A stretch of DNA of 64,000 nucleotides from Thalassobacillus pellis (GCF_016908295.1 NZ_JAFBDO010000002.1:558001-622000), one strand, 5' to 3'; positions 33,412 through 43,094 are shown, numbered from the stretch's first letter. A program made the numbers and translations. The notes: a model not told the origin generated them from the sequence alone.

Positions 33412-34179
33412 TTATTTTCTACTCTTAAGGAACAGTTCGACCGCTTGTTTGTGTTCCTCAGATTCCCATAAACGGGCACAGACACGGACTTCTTCGTCCA
33501 TCATGGAAGATAAGGAAAGCATCGATAGTTTCTTCTCGTATTGTTGTTTAAGATGAGATAATTGTAAAAGTGACTTATTGAGGAATTGTTGTAGCAGCGA
33601 TTCAATATTCTCCAGTTCCGATTTTGTGATAATATGATGGAGCCACCCTATGTCATAGGCTTTCTTATAATCGTACATGGTGGCTTCTGTCAGCCACAGA
33701 TAAGCTCGTTCCGGACGAATTTTTTCATATAAAAGTGCTCCGCCTCCCCAACCGGGAATGATACCCAGCTGCCCCTGGACGAATCCAAACTCGGCTCCTT
33801 CAACACCTATTCTGAAATCACAGGCTGTAGCAATTTCACAGCCTCCCCCTCTTGCCTGTCCATTCAATAGTGCGATAGTGGGCATAGGAAAGGAAGCGAG
33901 CTCATAAAGTACTTCTTTCATAGGATATAGCAGCTGGAATGCCTCGCCAGCATCCATTTCTCCATGAAAGTCTTTTAGATCCCCGCCGGCACAAAAAGCT
34001 CGGTTCCCTGCGCCAGTGATAACCAGACATTTTAACTTTTCGTTTTCTTTAGCCTGCCGGAGAGCAGCGCGTAATTCCTCCGCCATTTTTTTTGATACAG
34101 CATTTAATTTATCTGGGCGATTCAGCTTTATAATGGCATAGCCTGGGTCAAATTCTTCATATGTAATGGAATGGAACAT
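33412..34179 (-). CDS. crotonase-fold protein with one catalytic Glu replaced
   Basis: 255 residues, enoyl-CoA hydratase/isomerase superfamily: KLNRPDKLNAVSKKM, oxyanion loop AFCAGGDLKD and RGGGCEIATACDF. The first catalytic glutamate is present (about residue 115), but the second position reads FGFVQGQLG where hydratases have FG-x-PE-x-x-LG, so glutamate is replaced by glutamine (about residue 135). True hydratase activity is therefore doubtful; decarboxylase, isomerase or thioesterase-like chemistry is possible. Start at 34179 with GGAGG upstream. It is not part of the B. subtilis ylb order and was inserted between ylbO and rpmF. Confidence 0.85.
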   Translation of the reverse strand: MFHSITYEEFDPGYAIIKLNRPDKLNAVSKKMAEELRAALRQAKENEKLKCLVITGAGNRAFCAGGDLKDFHGEMDAGEAFQLLYPMKEVLYELASFPMPTIALLNGQARGGGCEIATACDFRIGVEGAEFGFVQGQLGIIPGWGGGALLYEKIRPERAYLWLTEATMYDYKKAYDIGWLHHIITKSELENIESLLQQFLNKSLLQLSHLKQQYEKKLSMLSLSSMMDEEVRVCARLWESEEHKQAVELFLKSRK

Positions 34180-34404
34180 AAATACAACCTCCAATGATCA
34201 AGTATGTTCAGTATAACCTATCTGACTAGCAGAGAATCAGTTAAGCACAAGCGCAGATGCTTATAATAATGTACGGCCGGAAAAAAACAGGTCAGGCTAA
34301 AATAAAGCCTCGTTCGCGCTTCTATTGCCCAGGCAAAACTCCCCCCTACCCTGCTAGTAATGCAATTACCTGGTGTACAGTCCCTTTGCCAACAAAAATA
34401 GAAC

Positions 34405-34436
34405 GAAAAAAAGATGCCTGAAATACATCAGACATC
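34405..34436 (-). terminator. terminator after rpmF
   Basis: GATGTCTGA/TTCAGGCATC arms (34413-34436) followed on the minus strand by TTTTTTTCG. Confidence 0.85.
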
Positions 34437-34448
34437 CGAGCTTGCTGT

Positions 34449-34622
34449 TTATTGTTCGACTACTTGCTTCCCATCATAATGTCCACAAGATTTGCAAACA
34501 TGGTGTGGCTTCGTGTACTCTCCGCAATTGGAGCATTCTACCATGCCAGGTACGTGAAGCTTTTTATGCGTACGACGTTGGTTTTTCACCTTTTTAGAAG
34601 TTCTTCTTTTTGGTACTGCCAT
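34449..34622 (-). CDS. rpmF: 50S ribosomal protein L32
   Basis: 57-residue bL32, start [17 protein letters not shown] at 34622 with GGAGG upstream. It keeps the zinc ribbon: CSNCG and CKSCG around residues 30 and 43, so it is the zinc-containing (C+) form. It follows ylbN with about 45 bases between, the usual yceD-rpmF pair. Confidence 0.97.
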   Translation of the reverse strand: MAVPKRRTSKKVKNQRRTHKKLHVPGMVECSNCGEYTKPHHVCKSCGHYDGKQVVEQ

Positions 34623-34668
34623 GTTCAACACCTCCTTCAATCAATCGAAAATCTCTATTTGGATTTTC

Positions 34669-35193
34669 TCATTCTTCTTTTTGATCATCATTGAGTAATG
34701 ATTGTAGCTTAGCCATTCGAGGATCAACTTTCTTCTCTTCCGGCTGCTCGGTAAGAAGTTGCCATCCTTGACCTTCCTGTGGTGCTTTTTCATATGCTTC
34801 CTGTTTGTCAGAAAACACACGAAAAGGAACCTCCAAAAGTATATTTTCCTTGATATAAGGCGTCAAGTCAAGCACTTCTCCATTAACTGGATGAATTTCT
34901 GATTCATCTTCTTCGTTATAGAAAGGAGAAGACGAAAATACCTCGAGTGCTTCCACATGAAATGGATATTCGACATCCACTAAGGTTCGGGCGCAAGGAA
35001 GAATCATTTCTCCATCTATAGTAAATTGGAAAGTGATTTCCTCTCCCTGCATTACAGCCTGTCCTTTCACGTGGACCGGCGGAATCCGGCGAATATCATT
35101 ATTCATTTCTTCTAATTCTTGCACGTTTACATCCTCTTCAAACTCCAAGGGCTCCTGCCCTGCCTGTTTGATTTTTTGTAGAGGAAATTTCAT
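34669..35193 (-). CDS. ylbN: YceD/DUF177 family protein YlbN
   Basis: 174-residue DUF177 protein, always paired with rpmF; in other bacteria and plastids the family is linked to 23S rRNA maturation and large-subunit assembly. Characteristic stretch: CARTLVDVEYPFHVEALEVF, then EVLDLTPYIKENILLEVP; C-terminus VDPRMAKLQSLLND. Starts at the ATG at 35193 (MKFPLQ) with GAGGTGA before it. Strongly acidic. Confidence 0.92.
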   Translation of the reverse strand: MKFPLQKIKQAGQEPLEFEEDVNVQELEEMNNDIRRIPPVHVKGQAVMQGEEITFQFTIDGEMILPCARTLVDVEYPFHVEALEVFSSSPFYNEEDESEIHPVNGEVLDLTPYIKENILLEVPFRVFSDKQEAYEKAPQEGQGWQLLTEQPEEKKVDPRMAKLQSLLNDDQKEE

Positions 35194-35407
35194 ATTAATC
35201 ACCTCATGGCAACAAGAGTTATTGTAAATATATTTTAGGCGTTTGTCAACATTTTTTCTTTACACCTTAGAACAGAAAAGCTGATGATTTTTTACTAAGA
35301 TAACACACCTGCAGGAATTTATGCGAATTTTCCGAGTCTGGGGGACTCTTTCTTTGCTACAATGACCATAATGAATACATATTGCCAGAACGGAAAGGAG
35401 AATATTA

Positions 35408-36634
35408 ATGAAAACCTGTGGTCTAATAGTTGAATATAATCCCTTTCATAACGGACACCTTCATCACTTGGAACAATCCAAATATACTTCCGGGGCTGAT
35501 TGTATGGTTGCTGTCATGAGCGGCCAGTTCCTGCAAAGAGGAGAGCCTGCCATAATGGATAAATGGCACCGTACAGAGGCAGCGCTTCTAGCCGGAGCAG
35601 ATCTGGTCGTAGAGCTTCCGCACCTGTTTGCGGTTGAACACAGCGACCTCTTCAGCAAGGGGGCTATCCTTACTTTGAAGGAGCTGGGTGTAGATCATGT
35701 CTGTTTCGGAAGTGAACATGGGAATATCGACAGTTTTATAAAAGCTGCTGAAACTTATAACCTAAATAAAGAAGCCTTTGACGAAAAGTTAAAACAAGAA
35801 CTTTCTGAAGGCTTATCATTCCCGGAGGCTGCGCGATCTGCTTACCGTATGATCGGACTTACAGAAGGTGAGGTCGACCTGTCCCAGCCAAATAATATAC
35901 TTGGTTTTGGATACGTAAAACAAGTGCTGAAATACGCACCATCCATCCAGCCACTCACAATTCAGCGCGTGAAAAATGCATACCACGATGAAGAGATAAC
36001 AGGTAAAATCGCCAGTGCCACCAGTATCAGGAAAGAGCTGCTTCATCATAATACTATTTCAGAGCCAGCCGGTCTGTCTTTCCCGGACACAACGAGGCAA
36101 ATCCTGAATAATTATCGTCACCAGACTGGCCTCTGGCATTCCTGGGAAAAGTATTTTCCATTCCTTCAGTACAAAGTACTTACCATGACACACGAGGAAC
36201 TAGCCGCTATTCATTCCGTTGATGAAGGACTTCAGTATCGTCTGAAAAATGTCATTAAGGATGTCGAAGATTTTCATAGTTTAATGGAAGCGATGAAGAC
36301 CAAACGCTACACGTGGACTCGCTTGCAGCGGATGTTTGTGCATATACTATGCAACACAAAAAAAGACACTGCACGAGGGCTTCTGGAGAAGGATCGTCTG
36401 CCTTATGTGCGGATCCTGGGGATGAGCAAAACAGGTCAGAAGTATTTAAGAAAAATAAAAAAGCATATGGAAGTACCAATGATTAATCAGGCTCAGCAGC
36501 TTGACAATCCTCTGCTGGCATTGGATGAGCGGTCTTCTGATGCTTACTATAGTGTTCTGCCGTCTGGAGTGAAGCACAAATTCCTCCATCAGGAGCTTCA
36601 GCCGCCGATCCAGCTTCCGTCCCTGCAAACATAG
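35408..36634 (+). CDS. tmcAL: tRNA(Met) cytidine acetate ligase TmcAL (YlbM)
   Basis: ATP-dependent enzyme making N4-acetylcytidine at the wobble base of elongator tRNA-Met by activating acetate. 408 residues; nucleotidyltransferase motif HNGH (residues 14-17) in EYNPFHNGHLHH, VMSGQFLQRGEPAIMDKW, ATSIRKELL, and the C-terminal region LPYVRILGMSKTGQKYLRK. AAAGGAG stands 9 bases before the ATG. Plus strand, divergent from ylbN as in B. subtilis. Confidence 0.95.
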   Translation: MKTCGLIVEYNPFHNGHLHHLEQSKYTSGADCMVAVMSGQFLQRGEPAIMDKWHRTEAALLAGADLVVELPHLFAVEHSDLFSKGAILTLKELGVDHVCFGSEHGNIDSFIKAAETYNLNKEAFDEKLKQELSEGLSFPEAARSAYRMIGLTEGEVDLSQPNNILGFGYVKQVLKYAPSIQPLTIQRVKNAYHDEEITGKIASATSIRKELLHHNTISEPAGLSFPDTTRQILNNYRHQTGLWHSWEKYFPFLQYKVLTMTHEELAAIHSVDEGLQYRLKNVIKDVEDFHSLMEAMKTKRYTWTRLQRMFVHILCNTKKDTARGLLEKDRLPYVRILGMSKTGQKYLRKIKKHMEVPMINQAQQLDNPLLALDERSSDAYYSVLPSGVKHKFLHQELQPPIQLPSLQT

Positions 36635-36886
36635 CAGAAAAAAGGCTTTTACTGCCGCATGGATCCCGGACCATTCCCCATTTCGCGAACGGACACACAA
36701 GCATCGGCGTGAAACCCACACTAACAGTATCAGCTTGTGGCGAAACTATTCGTTTTTCCTCAAGCTGTTTTTGTTCTTGCTGGCCGGGGAGAGGTTACTT
36801 TCCCTGATCGAGTGCCACTATACATTCTAAATAAAACCATACTCTGCGATTCCGGCTTCTTTCCGCTATTCCGTTACCGACTATAT
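36635..36886. other. non-coding gap between tmcAL and ylbL
   Basis: About 250 bases between convergent genes, with no gene I can support. No clear terminator follows tmcAL. The GC-rich part at 36650-36720 is protein-like in the reverse frame but runs antisense into tmcAL. Confidence 0.5.
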
Positions 36887-36935
36887 AGAAAAGGCTGCCC
36901 GATTAGTCTATTACAGACTTATAGGACAGCCTCTT
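36887..36935 (-). terminator. terminator after ylbL
   Basis: AGGCTGTCC/GGGCAGCCT arms (36892-36932) with a second inner AGTCT/AGACT stem, followed by TTTTC on the minus strand. Confidence 0.75.
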
Positions 36936-36939
36936 AGTA

Positions 36940-37965
36940 TTATTCTTTTGGCTCTAATTCCTTTAAATAATCCAATGCATCCTGGAATGTATCTACAGGG
37001 ACGACCTTCATATCTGTCCCAATCTTTTCAGCAGTTTTTTTCGCCACCTCATAGTTGGAACCTTTTTTACCACCTTCATTCGGTGCAAAAAAGATATCGC
37101 ATCCATCGTCGTCGGCAGCAACTACTTTTTTATCGATGCCGCCTATTCTGCCAACTTCCCCTTCGTAAGATATTTCCCCGGTGCCGGCAATTTGATAACC
37201 TTTTGTTATATCATTTTCTGTCAATTGATCGTAAATTTCCAAGGAGAACATCAATCCAGCACTAGGACCACCGATTTCACCACTTTTAAATTTAACATCC
37301 GGTGCCACTTCGATGCTCCGATCGGTCACCAAGGTGATCCCAATCCCAACTTTATCTTTTTGCTTAGGAAATGGTGCTAGTTCAACTTGTTTCGTTATTT
37401 TTTCCCCATCCCGCTGGATGGTAAGGGTAATCGAATCATCCGCTCCCATACCTTCTACATATTCCACTAATTTGTCGGATTTATGGATTTCCATTTCATC
37501 CACTTTAATGATTCGATCACCAGGCTTGAGTACTTCTTCCGCAGGCATACCCTTCAGTATGTTCATCACATAGACACCTTCATACTGAATATCAATTTTT
37601 TTGCCGGCACTTTCATAAGCAACCACAACAGCTGCTTCCTGAGATGACTCCATCATATGGAGCTGGGCATTATAATACTCGCTTTCCGAAATGCCTTTGG
37701 GGCGAATATCTTCAAGGGGATAAACTTCATGGAAGGGTCTGATTTTTGCTAACAAGTACTGAATGGGGGTGGCCTGTCCTCCCCTCACCGTCACTAGGTG
37801 CATCTGCCCATCGCTAGCATACCCGTTTTCCACTTCCACGACCGGATCCAGTTCATCGGCTCCTCCAGGCTTATAAATATAAAATGGGAGCCTGTATCCT
37901 CCTAAAAATGCTGCTATTAATACGGTTATAAGTGCTGTAATGACAAAACGTCTATTCAATCTCAT
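36940..37965 (-). CDS. ylbL: YlbL-type PDZ/Lon-like membrane protease
   Basis: 341 residues: N-terminal membrane anchor (about 6-24), PDZ domain (about 115-195, GVYVMNILKGMPAEEVLKPGDRII is its core), and a C-terminal Lon-type (S16) domain with catalytic Ser in GGPSAGLMFS and Lys in IGGIDKKVVAADDDG. The B. subtilis homologue degrades the division inhibitor YneA together with CtpA; the pneumococcal relative SepM processes a competence peptide. The active site is expected outside the cell. Follows ylbK at 1 base. Confidence 0.93.
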   Translation of the reverse strand: MRLNRRFVITALITVLIAAFLGGYRLPFYIYKPGGADELDPVVEVENGYASDGQMHLVTVRGGQATPIQYLLAKIRPFHEVYPLEDIRPKGISESEYYNAQLHMMESSQEAAVVVAYESAGKKIDIQYEGVYVMNILKGMPAEEVLKPGDRIIKVDEMEIHKSDKLVEYVEGMGADDSITLTIQRDGEKITKQVELAPFPKQKDKVGIGITLVTDRSIEVAPDVKFKSGEIGGPSAGLMFSLEIYDQLTENDITKGYQIAGTGEISYEGEVGRIGGIDKKVVAADDDGCDIFFAPNEGGKKGSNYEVAKKTAEKIGTDMKVVPVDTFQDALDYLKELEPKE

Positions 37966-37966
37966 G

Positions 37967-38749
37967 TTAAGGCTCCTTCCAATCGGACAATCGCTGTTTG
38001 ATCTGAGGAATTAATTTAGATGCTGCTTTTTCTCCTTCAGCAACAATCTCTTCGATATCGGTAAACGCTCTGGCGCTGAATTGGGAAACATCAGGCTGGA
38101 TCATAATATCAGCCGATACCCCAAGATAGCTTACCAACTCATTCTGCATGATATCAATGCTTTGTATGATGACATCATAAATAGAATTGATGTTAGGGTC
38201 TCCAATAAAATGGGCACAATCTACGGCAATGACGAGGTCTGCCCCCATATCTTTGGCAACGGTGACCGGTACCCTGTCTATCACTCCTCCGTCGATATAC
38301 AGTCGGTCCCCAATCTGTTCAGGGACAAAAATCCCCGGAATTCCTATACTTGCCCGGACAGCATCACTCGCATTGCCCGAGCGGAAAATTTTTTTCTTTC
38401 CGGAATAGAGGTCTGTCGCTACAATTCCTATCGGTATATCAAAATCCTCAATATTTTTGTTGAATGTAAATAGGCGAACATATTCTTTGATCCGCTTCCC
38501 TTGGACAAAACCCATTTTCGGCACAGTAAAGTCAAGGTAATATTTTCGCTTGAAGGTTGTTGCAAGCTTATACATATCTTCAATGCGCTGCCCTGCGGCA
38601 TAGAGAGAACCAACTAAAGCTCCCATACTGCTTCCGGCAATCAAGTCGACTGGTATGCCATTATCACTCAGCGCTTTCATGACACCAAGGTGAGAGAATC
38701 CTCTCGCACCACCTGAACCTAATGCTAAACCTATTTTTGGACGCTTCAC
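37967..38749 (-). CDS. ylbK: patatin-like phospholipase family protein YlbK
   Basis: 260-residue RssA/YlbK type patatin. Oxyanion loop LALGSGGARGFSHLG at the N-terminus, nucleophile motif GSSMG (Ser41), and catalytic Asp in YIDGGVIDRVP. Predicted serine lipase or acyl hydrolase; no signal peptide, so cytoplasmic or membrane-associated. Start GTG at 38749 with GGTGG just before it. Overlaps functionally with nothing obvious; ylbL is co-transcribed. Confidence 0.9.
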   Translation of the reverse strand: MKRPKIGLALGSGGARGFSHLGVMKALSDNGIPVDLIAGSSMGALVGSLYAAGQRIEDMYKLATTFKRKYYLDFTVPKMGFVQGKRIKEYVRLFTFNKNIEDFDIPIGIVATDLYSGKKKIFRSGNASDAVRASIGIPGIFVPEQIGDRLYIDGGVIDRVPVTVAKDMGADLVIAVDCAHFIGDPNINSIYDVIIQSIDIMQNELVSYLGVSADIMIQPDVSQFSARAFTDIEEIVAEGEKAASKLIPQIKQRLSDWKEP

Positions 38750-38790
38750 TATCCACCGCTCCCTGGCTCATGATCATACATTATTTTATG

Positions 38791-38820
38791 GCATATCCAT
38801 ATCGACTATGTGCATATCTT
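38791..38820 (+). promoter_or_regulatory. possible sigma-E promoter of ylbJ
   Basis: GCATATC (38791-38797) and CATATCTT (38813-38820) are 15 bases apart. This is a partial fit to the mother-cell consensus ATATT, 14-15 bases, CATACANT. B. subtilis ylbJ is sigma-E dependent. Confidence 0.35.
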
Positions 38821-38915
38821 TAAAAGACGAACGTATGCTTGTCTTAATAAAAATCATTCTACTATGGATGCAAATAGAAGTACAGGATTCCGTACCTGTT
38901 GATAAGGAGGCTCCT

Positions 38916-40130
38916 ATGAAGTCACAATTAAAATCCTTCTTTCTTGCGCTATTCACTATCCTGTTTGCCTTGCTGTTGATCCAGTACCCTGACCAGGCTC
39001 TATCAGCCAGTATCCGCGGTCTGGATATGTGGTGGGAAATCGTATTCCCCTCCTTATTGCCTTTTTTCATCATATCAGAGTTGATGATCGGCTTCGGTGT
39101 CGTTACCTTTATCGGCGTTTTATTTGAGCCGATTATGCGCCCTTTATTCAATGTGCCTGGAGCAGGAAGTTTCGTTTGGGCAATGGGAATGGCAAGCGGA
39201 TATCCGTCAGGAGCAAAAATAACCGCCAGACTCAGGCAGGAAAAACAACTGAGCCGGACTGAAGCAGAAAGGCTTGTATCCTTTACGAATGCATCCAACC
39301 CCTTGTTTATTTTCGGAGCTGTTGCAGTAGGTTTTTTCAATGACCCTGCTTTAGGAATACTCCTCGCTTCCAGTCATTACATCGGCAACACACTGGTCGG
39401 ACTTTCCATGCGTTTTTATAAAAAAAAGGATAAAAACATGCGGAGAAAGGAAAAAACAAGCTTTTCCTTAAAGCGTGCATTCCATGAACTCCACCTGACA
39501 CGCATTCAACAGGAACGCCCATTCGGTAAATTGTTTGGTGACGCAGTGTTATCCTCTATCCAGACATTACTGATGATCGGAGGTTTCATTATCATTTTTT
39601 CCGTTATGAACAAGTTGATGTTCGTAACCGGAATCACTGCAGTAGCTGCGACAGGTTTCGAATATGTTCTGCACATATTTCATTTGCCGGCATCCCTCAG
39701 TATTCCCATATTTTCTGGATTGATGGAAATTACCATGGGTTCACAAATGTTGTCCCAGTCAGGCGCAGATATGCTCTATGCCGCAATAGGAGTCAGCTTC
39801 ATTCTCGGATTCAATGGTTTATCCGTGCAAGCCCAGGTCGCGAGCATTCTTGCCGAAACGGATGTAAGTTTTGTGCCTTATTTTATTGGAAGACTCATGC
39901 ACGGTTTGTTCGCAAGCATATTGTGCATATTCCTTTACGAACCATTATATCTTTCCCAAACGAACGGCGACGTCGATGCACTTCCCGTTTTGTCAGAGAG
40001 CGGTCATAGCTGGATAATTTATGTGTTAGAAAAAATGGAACAATTCGGACCGTTACTTACTATCGCAACCCTTTTCATTGGCTGTAACCTGCTTCTAAAA
40101 AGAATAAACTCTAAAAACAGCAATCGTTAA
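38916..40130 (+). CDS. ylbJ: sporulation integral membrane protein YlbJ
   Basis: 404-residue nucleoside-recognition (Gate) type membrane protein with about eight membrane segments. The sections MASGYPSGAKITARLRQ, FTNASNPLFIFGAVAVGFF and MEITMGSQMLSQSG fit YlbJ. B. subtilis YlbJ is needed for normal spore formation and heat resistance. ATG at 38916 has AAGGAGG five bases upstream; longer in-frame options lack a site. Plus strand, divergent from ylbK. Confidence 0.92.
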   Translation: MKSQLKSFFLALFTILFALLLIQYPDQALSASIRGLDMWWEIVFPSLLPFFIISELMIGFGVVTFIGVLFEPIMRPLFNVPGAGSFVWAMGMASGYPSGAKITARLRQEKQLSRTEAERLVSFTNASNPLFIFGAVAVGFFNDPALGILLASSHYIGNTLVGLSMRFYKKKDKNMRRKEKTSFSLKRAFHELHLTRIQQERPFGKLFGDAVLSSIQTLLMIGGFIIIFSVMNKLMFVTGITAVAATGFEYVLHIFHLPASLSIPIFSGLMEITMGSQMLSQSGADMLYAAIGVSFILGFNGLSVQAQVASILAETDVSFVPYFIGRLMHGLFASILCIFLYEPLYLSQTNGDVDALPVLSESGHSWIIYVLEKMEQFGPLLTIATLFIGCNLLLKRINSKNSNR

Positions 40131-40131
40131 A

Positions 40132-40165
40132 AACCTGTCCTTTGACAAATTCGGACAGGTTTTCA
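40132..40165. terminator. bidirectional terminator between ylbJ and coaD
   Basis: AACCTGTCC/GGACAGGTT (40132-40161) with T-rich flanks on both strands. Confidence 0.85.
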
Positions 40166-40188
40166 TCGTACGTTATGTAAGATAAGAA

Positions 40189-41231
<1,043 letters not shown>

Positions 41232-41409
41232 TCAGAGCCCCCCTTTCACGCATCATTCTACATTATCCTACCATAAAAACATCAGGGCGGGAAACTTCCC
41301 CGTACAAGGATCAAATTTGTCCCTGATAAGTATATTTCCTTTATAAAACGACAATAATAGTCAATGAAGCAGCAAGCGATTGCATGCTGCTTTAGAAGAC
41401 GGAGAAGGC

Positions 41410-41574
41410 TTACATCCCCATAAGCTCTTCCTCCGGTTTCTCCTCTCCCTTTGCTTTTTGTTTCTTGTGTAAGAGGCAAAAAGGAGGGCTGTTCCCATCC
41501 GCTATACTGATCTGTTTTCCGGCAATTATATTGACGGGGTTAACGGATACAGTAACAGCGTTTGGTGGACAGCC
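41410..41574 (-). other. 54-codon open stretch without a normal start codon
   Basis: Lies in the 470-base gap between rsmD and the next plus-strand gene. The frame runs from a TAG at 41575-41577 to a TAA at 41410-41412 and reads like protein (VTVSVNPVNIIAGKQ, then CLLHKKQKAKGEEKPEEEL), with an acidic and basic end. No ATG, GTG or TTG is present before its last four codons. It may be a decayed or frameshifted small gene, or chance. The rest of the gap holds a GGGCTGTNC/GGGAACAGCCC inverted pair and no other feature. Confidence 0.25.
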
Positions 41575-41701
41575 CTATTTTATTCCCCTCTGTTTACATA
41601 ATTAAGTTATAGTAAATATATTCTCGCATTGAACCTATCTTCCCCTTCATGCTAAAGTAAGAATTGAAGTCACGCTATAAATAGAAAGCAGGAATGATAC
41701 C

Positions 41702-42091
41702 ATGATACAAAAATTTATCGAATTAGGCGAAGGGACAGCGGATCTTTATGAATTGCTCGAAATTGGGGACCAGATGTCCAGCCGTGTAAAGCATCTTATG
41801 GTTTTTCATACCGTAAAGAACCATAAACCTATTGCATCCCTGGTAATCGTTATGGAACCCTCAGGTGGAGATAAATTCCAGCCAATATACATCTGCCGGG
41901 AAGGCATTCCTGACCCAGAGGACAAACAAACGAAACGGTACGAAATGTTTGTGCAGCTGGCCGAGCGACTGGATAAAAACATAATCGATCTGACGGTGAA
42001 GCCATCAGACGCTTTTTATGAATCAGACTTATATTATCAGCATCTGATCGGCATATTACGGATGAACAAATACATCCCACCTATGCAGTAA
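41702..42091 (+). CDS. conserved small protein, function unknown
   Basis: 129 residues, cytoplasmic, no membrane segment. Begins MIQKFIELGEGTADLYELLEIG and contains HLMVFHTVKNHKPIASLVIVMEP and IYICREGIP. I recognise it as a family common in Bacilli near ylbG and rsmD, possibly DUF7147, but cannot name a function. Stand-alone plus-strand gene; AGCAGGAA precedes the ATG. Repeat family 2 begins on its stop codon. Confidence 0.8.
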   Translation: MIQKFIELGEGTADLYELLEIGDQMSSRVKHLMVFHTVKNHKPIASLVIVMEPSGGDKFQPIYICREGIPDPEDKQTKRYEMFVQLAERLDKNIIDLTVKPSDAFYESDLYYQHLIGILRMNKYIPPMQ

Positions 42092-42258
42092 CAAAAGCGT
42101 AAGCGCCTGTTTACCCCCGACCAGCTTAAGCCAAGCCTCGCCGTGACGCTCTTTGTCACAGAGAGGATCGGCTTAAGACCTCGAGGGGGTAGGCGCTGAA
42201 GCTGGATGAATCAAAAGCGGAAGCGCCTCGCTTACCCCCGACCAACTTAAGACAAGAT
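42091..42258. repeat. palindromic repeat, family 2: full copy plus truncated tandem copy
   Basis: Full element 42091-42210: CAAAAGCGTAAGCGCC at one end and GGCGCTGAAGCTGGATGAA at the other, with arms CCCCCGACCAGCTTAAGCC and GGCTTAAGACCTCGAGGGGG and inner GTGAC/GTCAC. A second copy starts at 42212 and breaks off at about 42258. Related to 9941-10062. Confidence 0.8.
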
Positions 42259-42264
42259 TTCTCA

Positions 42265-42300
42265 GAAAAAAAGCCAGCCCTCTTCGCGCGAGGTCTGGCT
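42265..42300 (-). terminator. terminator after ylbG
   Basis: AGCCAGACCTC/GAGGGCTGGCT (42272-42300), then TTTTTTTC on the minus strand. Confidence 0.9.
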
Positions 42301-42308
42301 ATATCCGT

Positions 42309-42587
42309 TCATATTCCCATTTTATAATCGTATTGCTTTGCCTTATCTGGTTTTGCATTCTCATAATCCGTTTTAATGTCAGGTTTGTGGGAAGGCAGGA
42401 CTCTGGATACGAAAGGCATCCTGTCCATTCTTTCCATGATTTCCTCGTACCTTTCTCTATCGACATAAAGAACGGCGTATTTACTCTTTTTAGAGGCATA
42501 GATCAAATGCCCATGTTTTTTGATTTGCCGTAAGTTTTTCATATGCTGAAAATATATAATCATTCCTTGACGGTTTACAGTCATCAT
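42309..42587 (-). CDS. ylbG: UPF0298 protein YlbG
   Basis: 92 residues, close in length and sequence to B. subtilis YlbG: GMIIYFQHMKNLRQIKKHGHLIYASKK is split by the conserved KYAVLYV, then SRVLPSHKPDIKTDYENAKPDKAK and C-terminus YDYKMGI. Function unknown; conserved beside ylbF. Its upstream end lies in the intergenic space opposite the next plus-strand gene. Confidence 0.92.
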   Translation of the reverse strand: MMTVNRQGMIIYFQHMKNLRQIKKHGHLIYASKKSKYAVLYVDRERYEEIMERMDRMPFVSRVLPSHKPDIKTDYENAKPDKAKQYDYKMGI

Positions 42588-42764
42588 TTTATCCTCGCTT
42601 TAATTGGCATTTACAGTCAGTTTATCAGAATTCAAATTTTCAGGCAATTGTATGATAATAAATTCACACCTATGTATAATGTTAAACAAAGCTTTACTGA
42701 ACCAATTATAGGGAAAACCTGTAATGGAATTGGTTCATTGGCTCTCAAAAAGGAGGACTGGTGT

Positions 42765-43094
42765 ATGACGGATCATGAACGAGCCTGGCAATCTTTCGAA
42801 AAACTATTAACTGAATCTGAAGAAATTGAGAAGTATCAAATTAAAAAAATAACTGGTCTTCCTTTTCTCTACTTAACTCCAGAGTCAGGGAGAAGCCGAG
42901 CTGATTTGGATGAACTGTTGAAACGGACAGCAGCTTCCGCCATGAAAGGAAAACGCCTGACCCTTGCGATGAGTTTTGTCCGCAAAGATCAGGCGTCCTA
43001 TGTTTATCGGGTTCGTTTTCTAGTTCCCCAGCGTAAAATGTTTTGCTGCGGTAATCTATGCGATGATTGCATCCGCTTCACGAACCCGATGTAA
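42765..43094 (+). CDS. hypothetical protein with C-terminal CC-C-C cluster
   Basis: 109 residues. ATG at 42765 has AAGGAGG 8 bases upstream, a strong site, and replaces a longer frame with no site. The end reads MFCCGNLCDDCIRF, four cysteines spaced C-C-x3-C-x2-C, which could bind a metal or an iron-sulphur cluster. The middle (RSRADLDELLKRTAASAMKG) is helical and basic. I do not recognise a family. It converges on ricF with stop codons directly adjacent (TAA then TCA), so the two share their 3' region. Confidence 0.75.
   Translation: MTDHERAWQSFEKLLTESEEIEKYQIKKITGLPFLYLTPESGRSRADLDELLKRTAASAMKGKRLTLAMSFVRKDQASYVYRVRFLVPQRKMFCCGNLCDDCIRFTNPM

Noticed and set aside
36483-36719. Protein-like minus-strand frame starting in the tmcAL-ylbL gap
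   Set aside because: Most of it is antisense to the 3' end of tmcAL and there is no ribosome site; at most the gap part is a diverged repeat.
38786-39340. 184-codon frame on the minus strand
   Set aside because: Antisense to ylbJ, which has a strong ribosome site and clear membrane-protein features.
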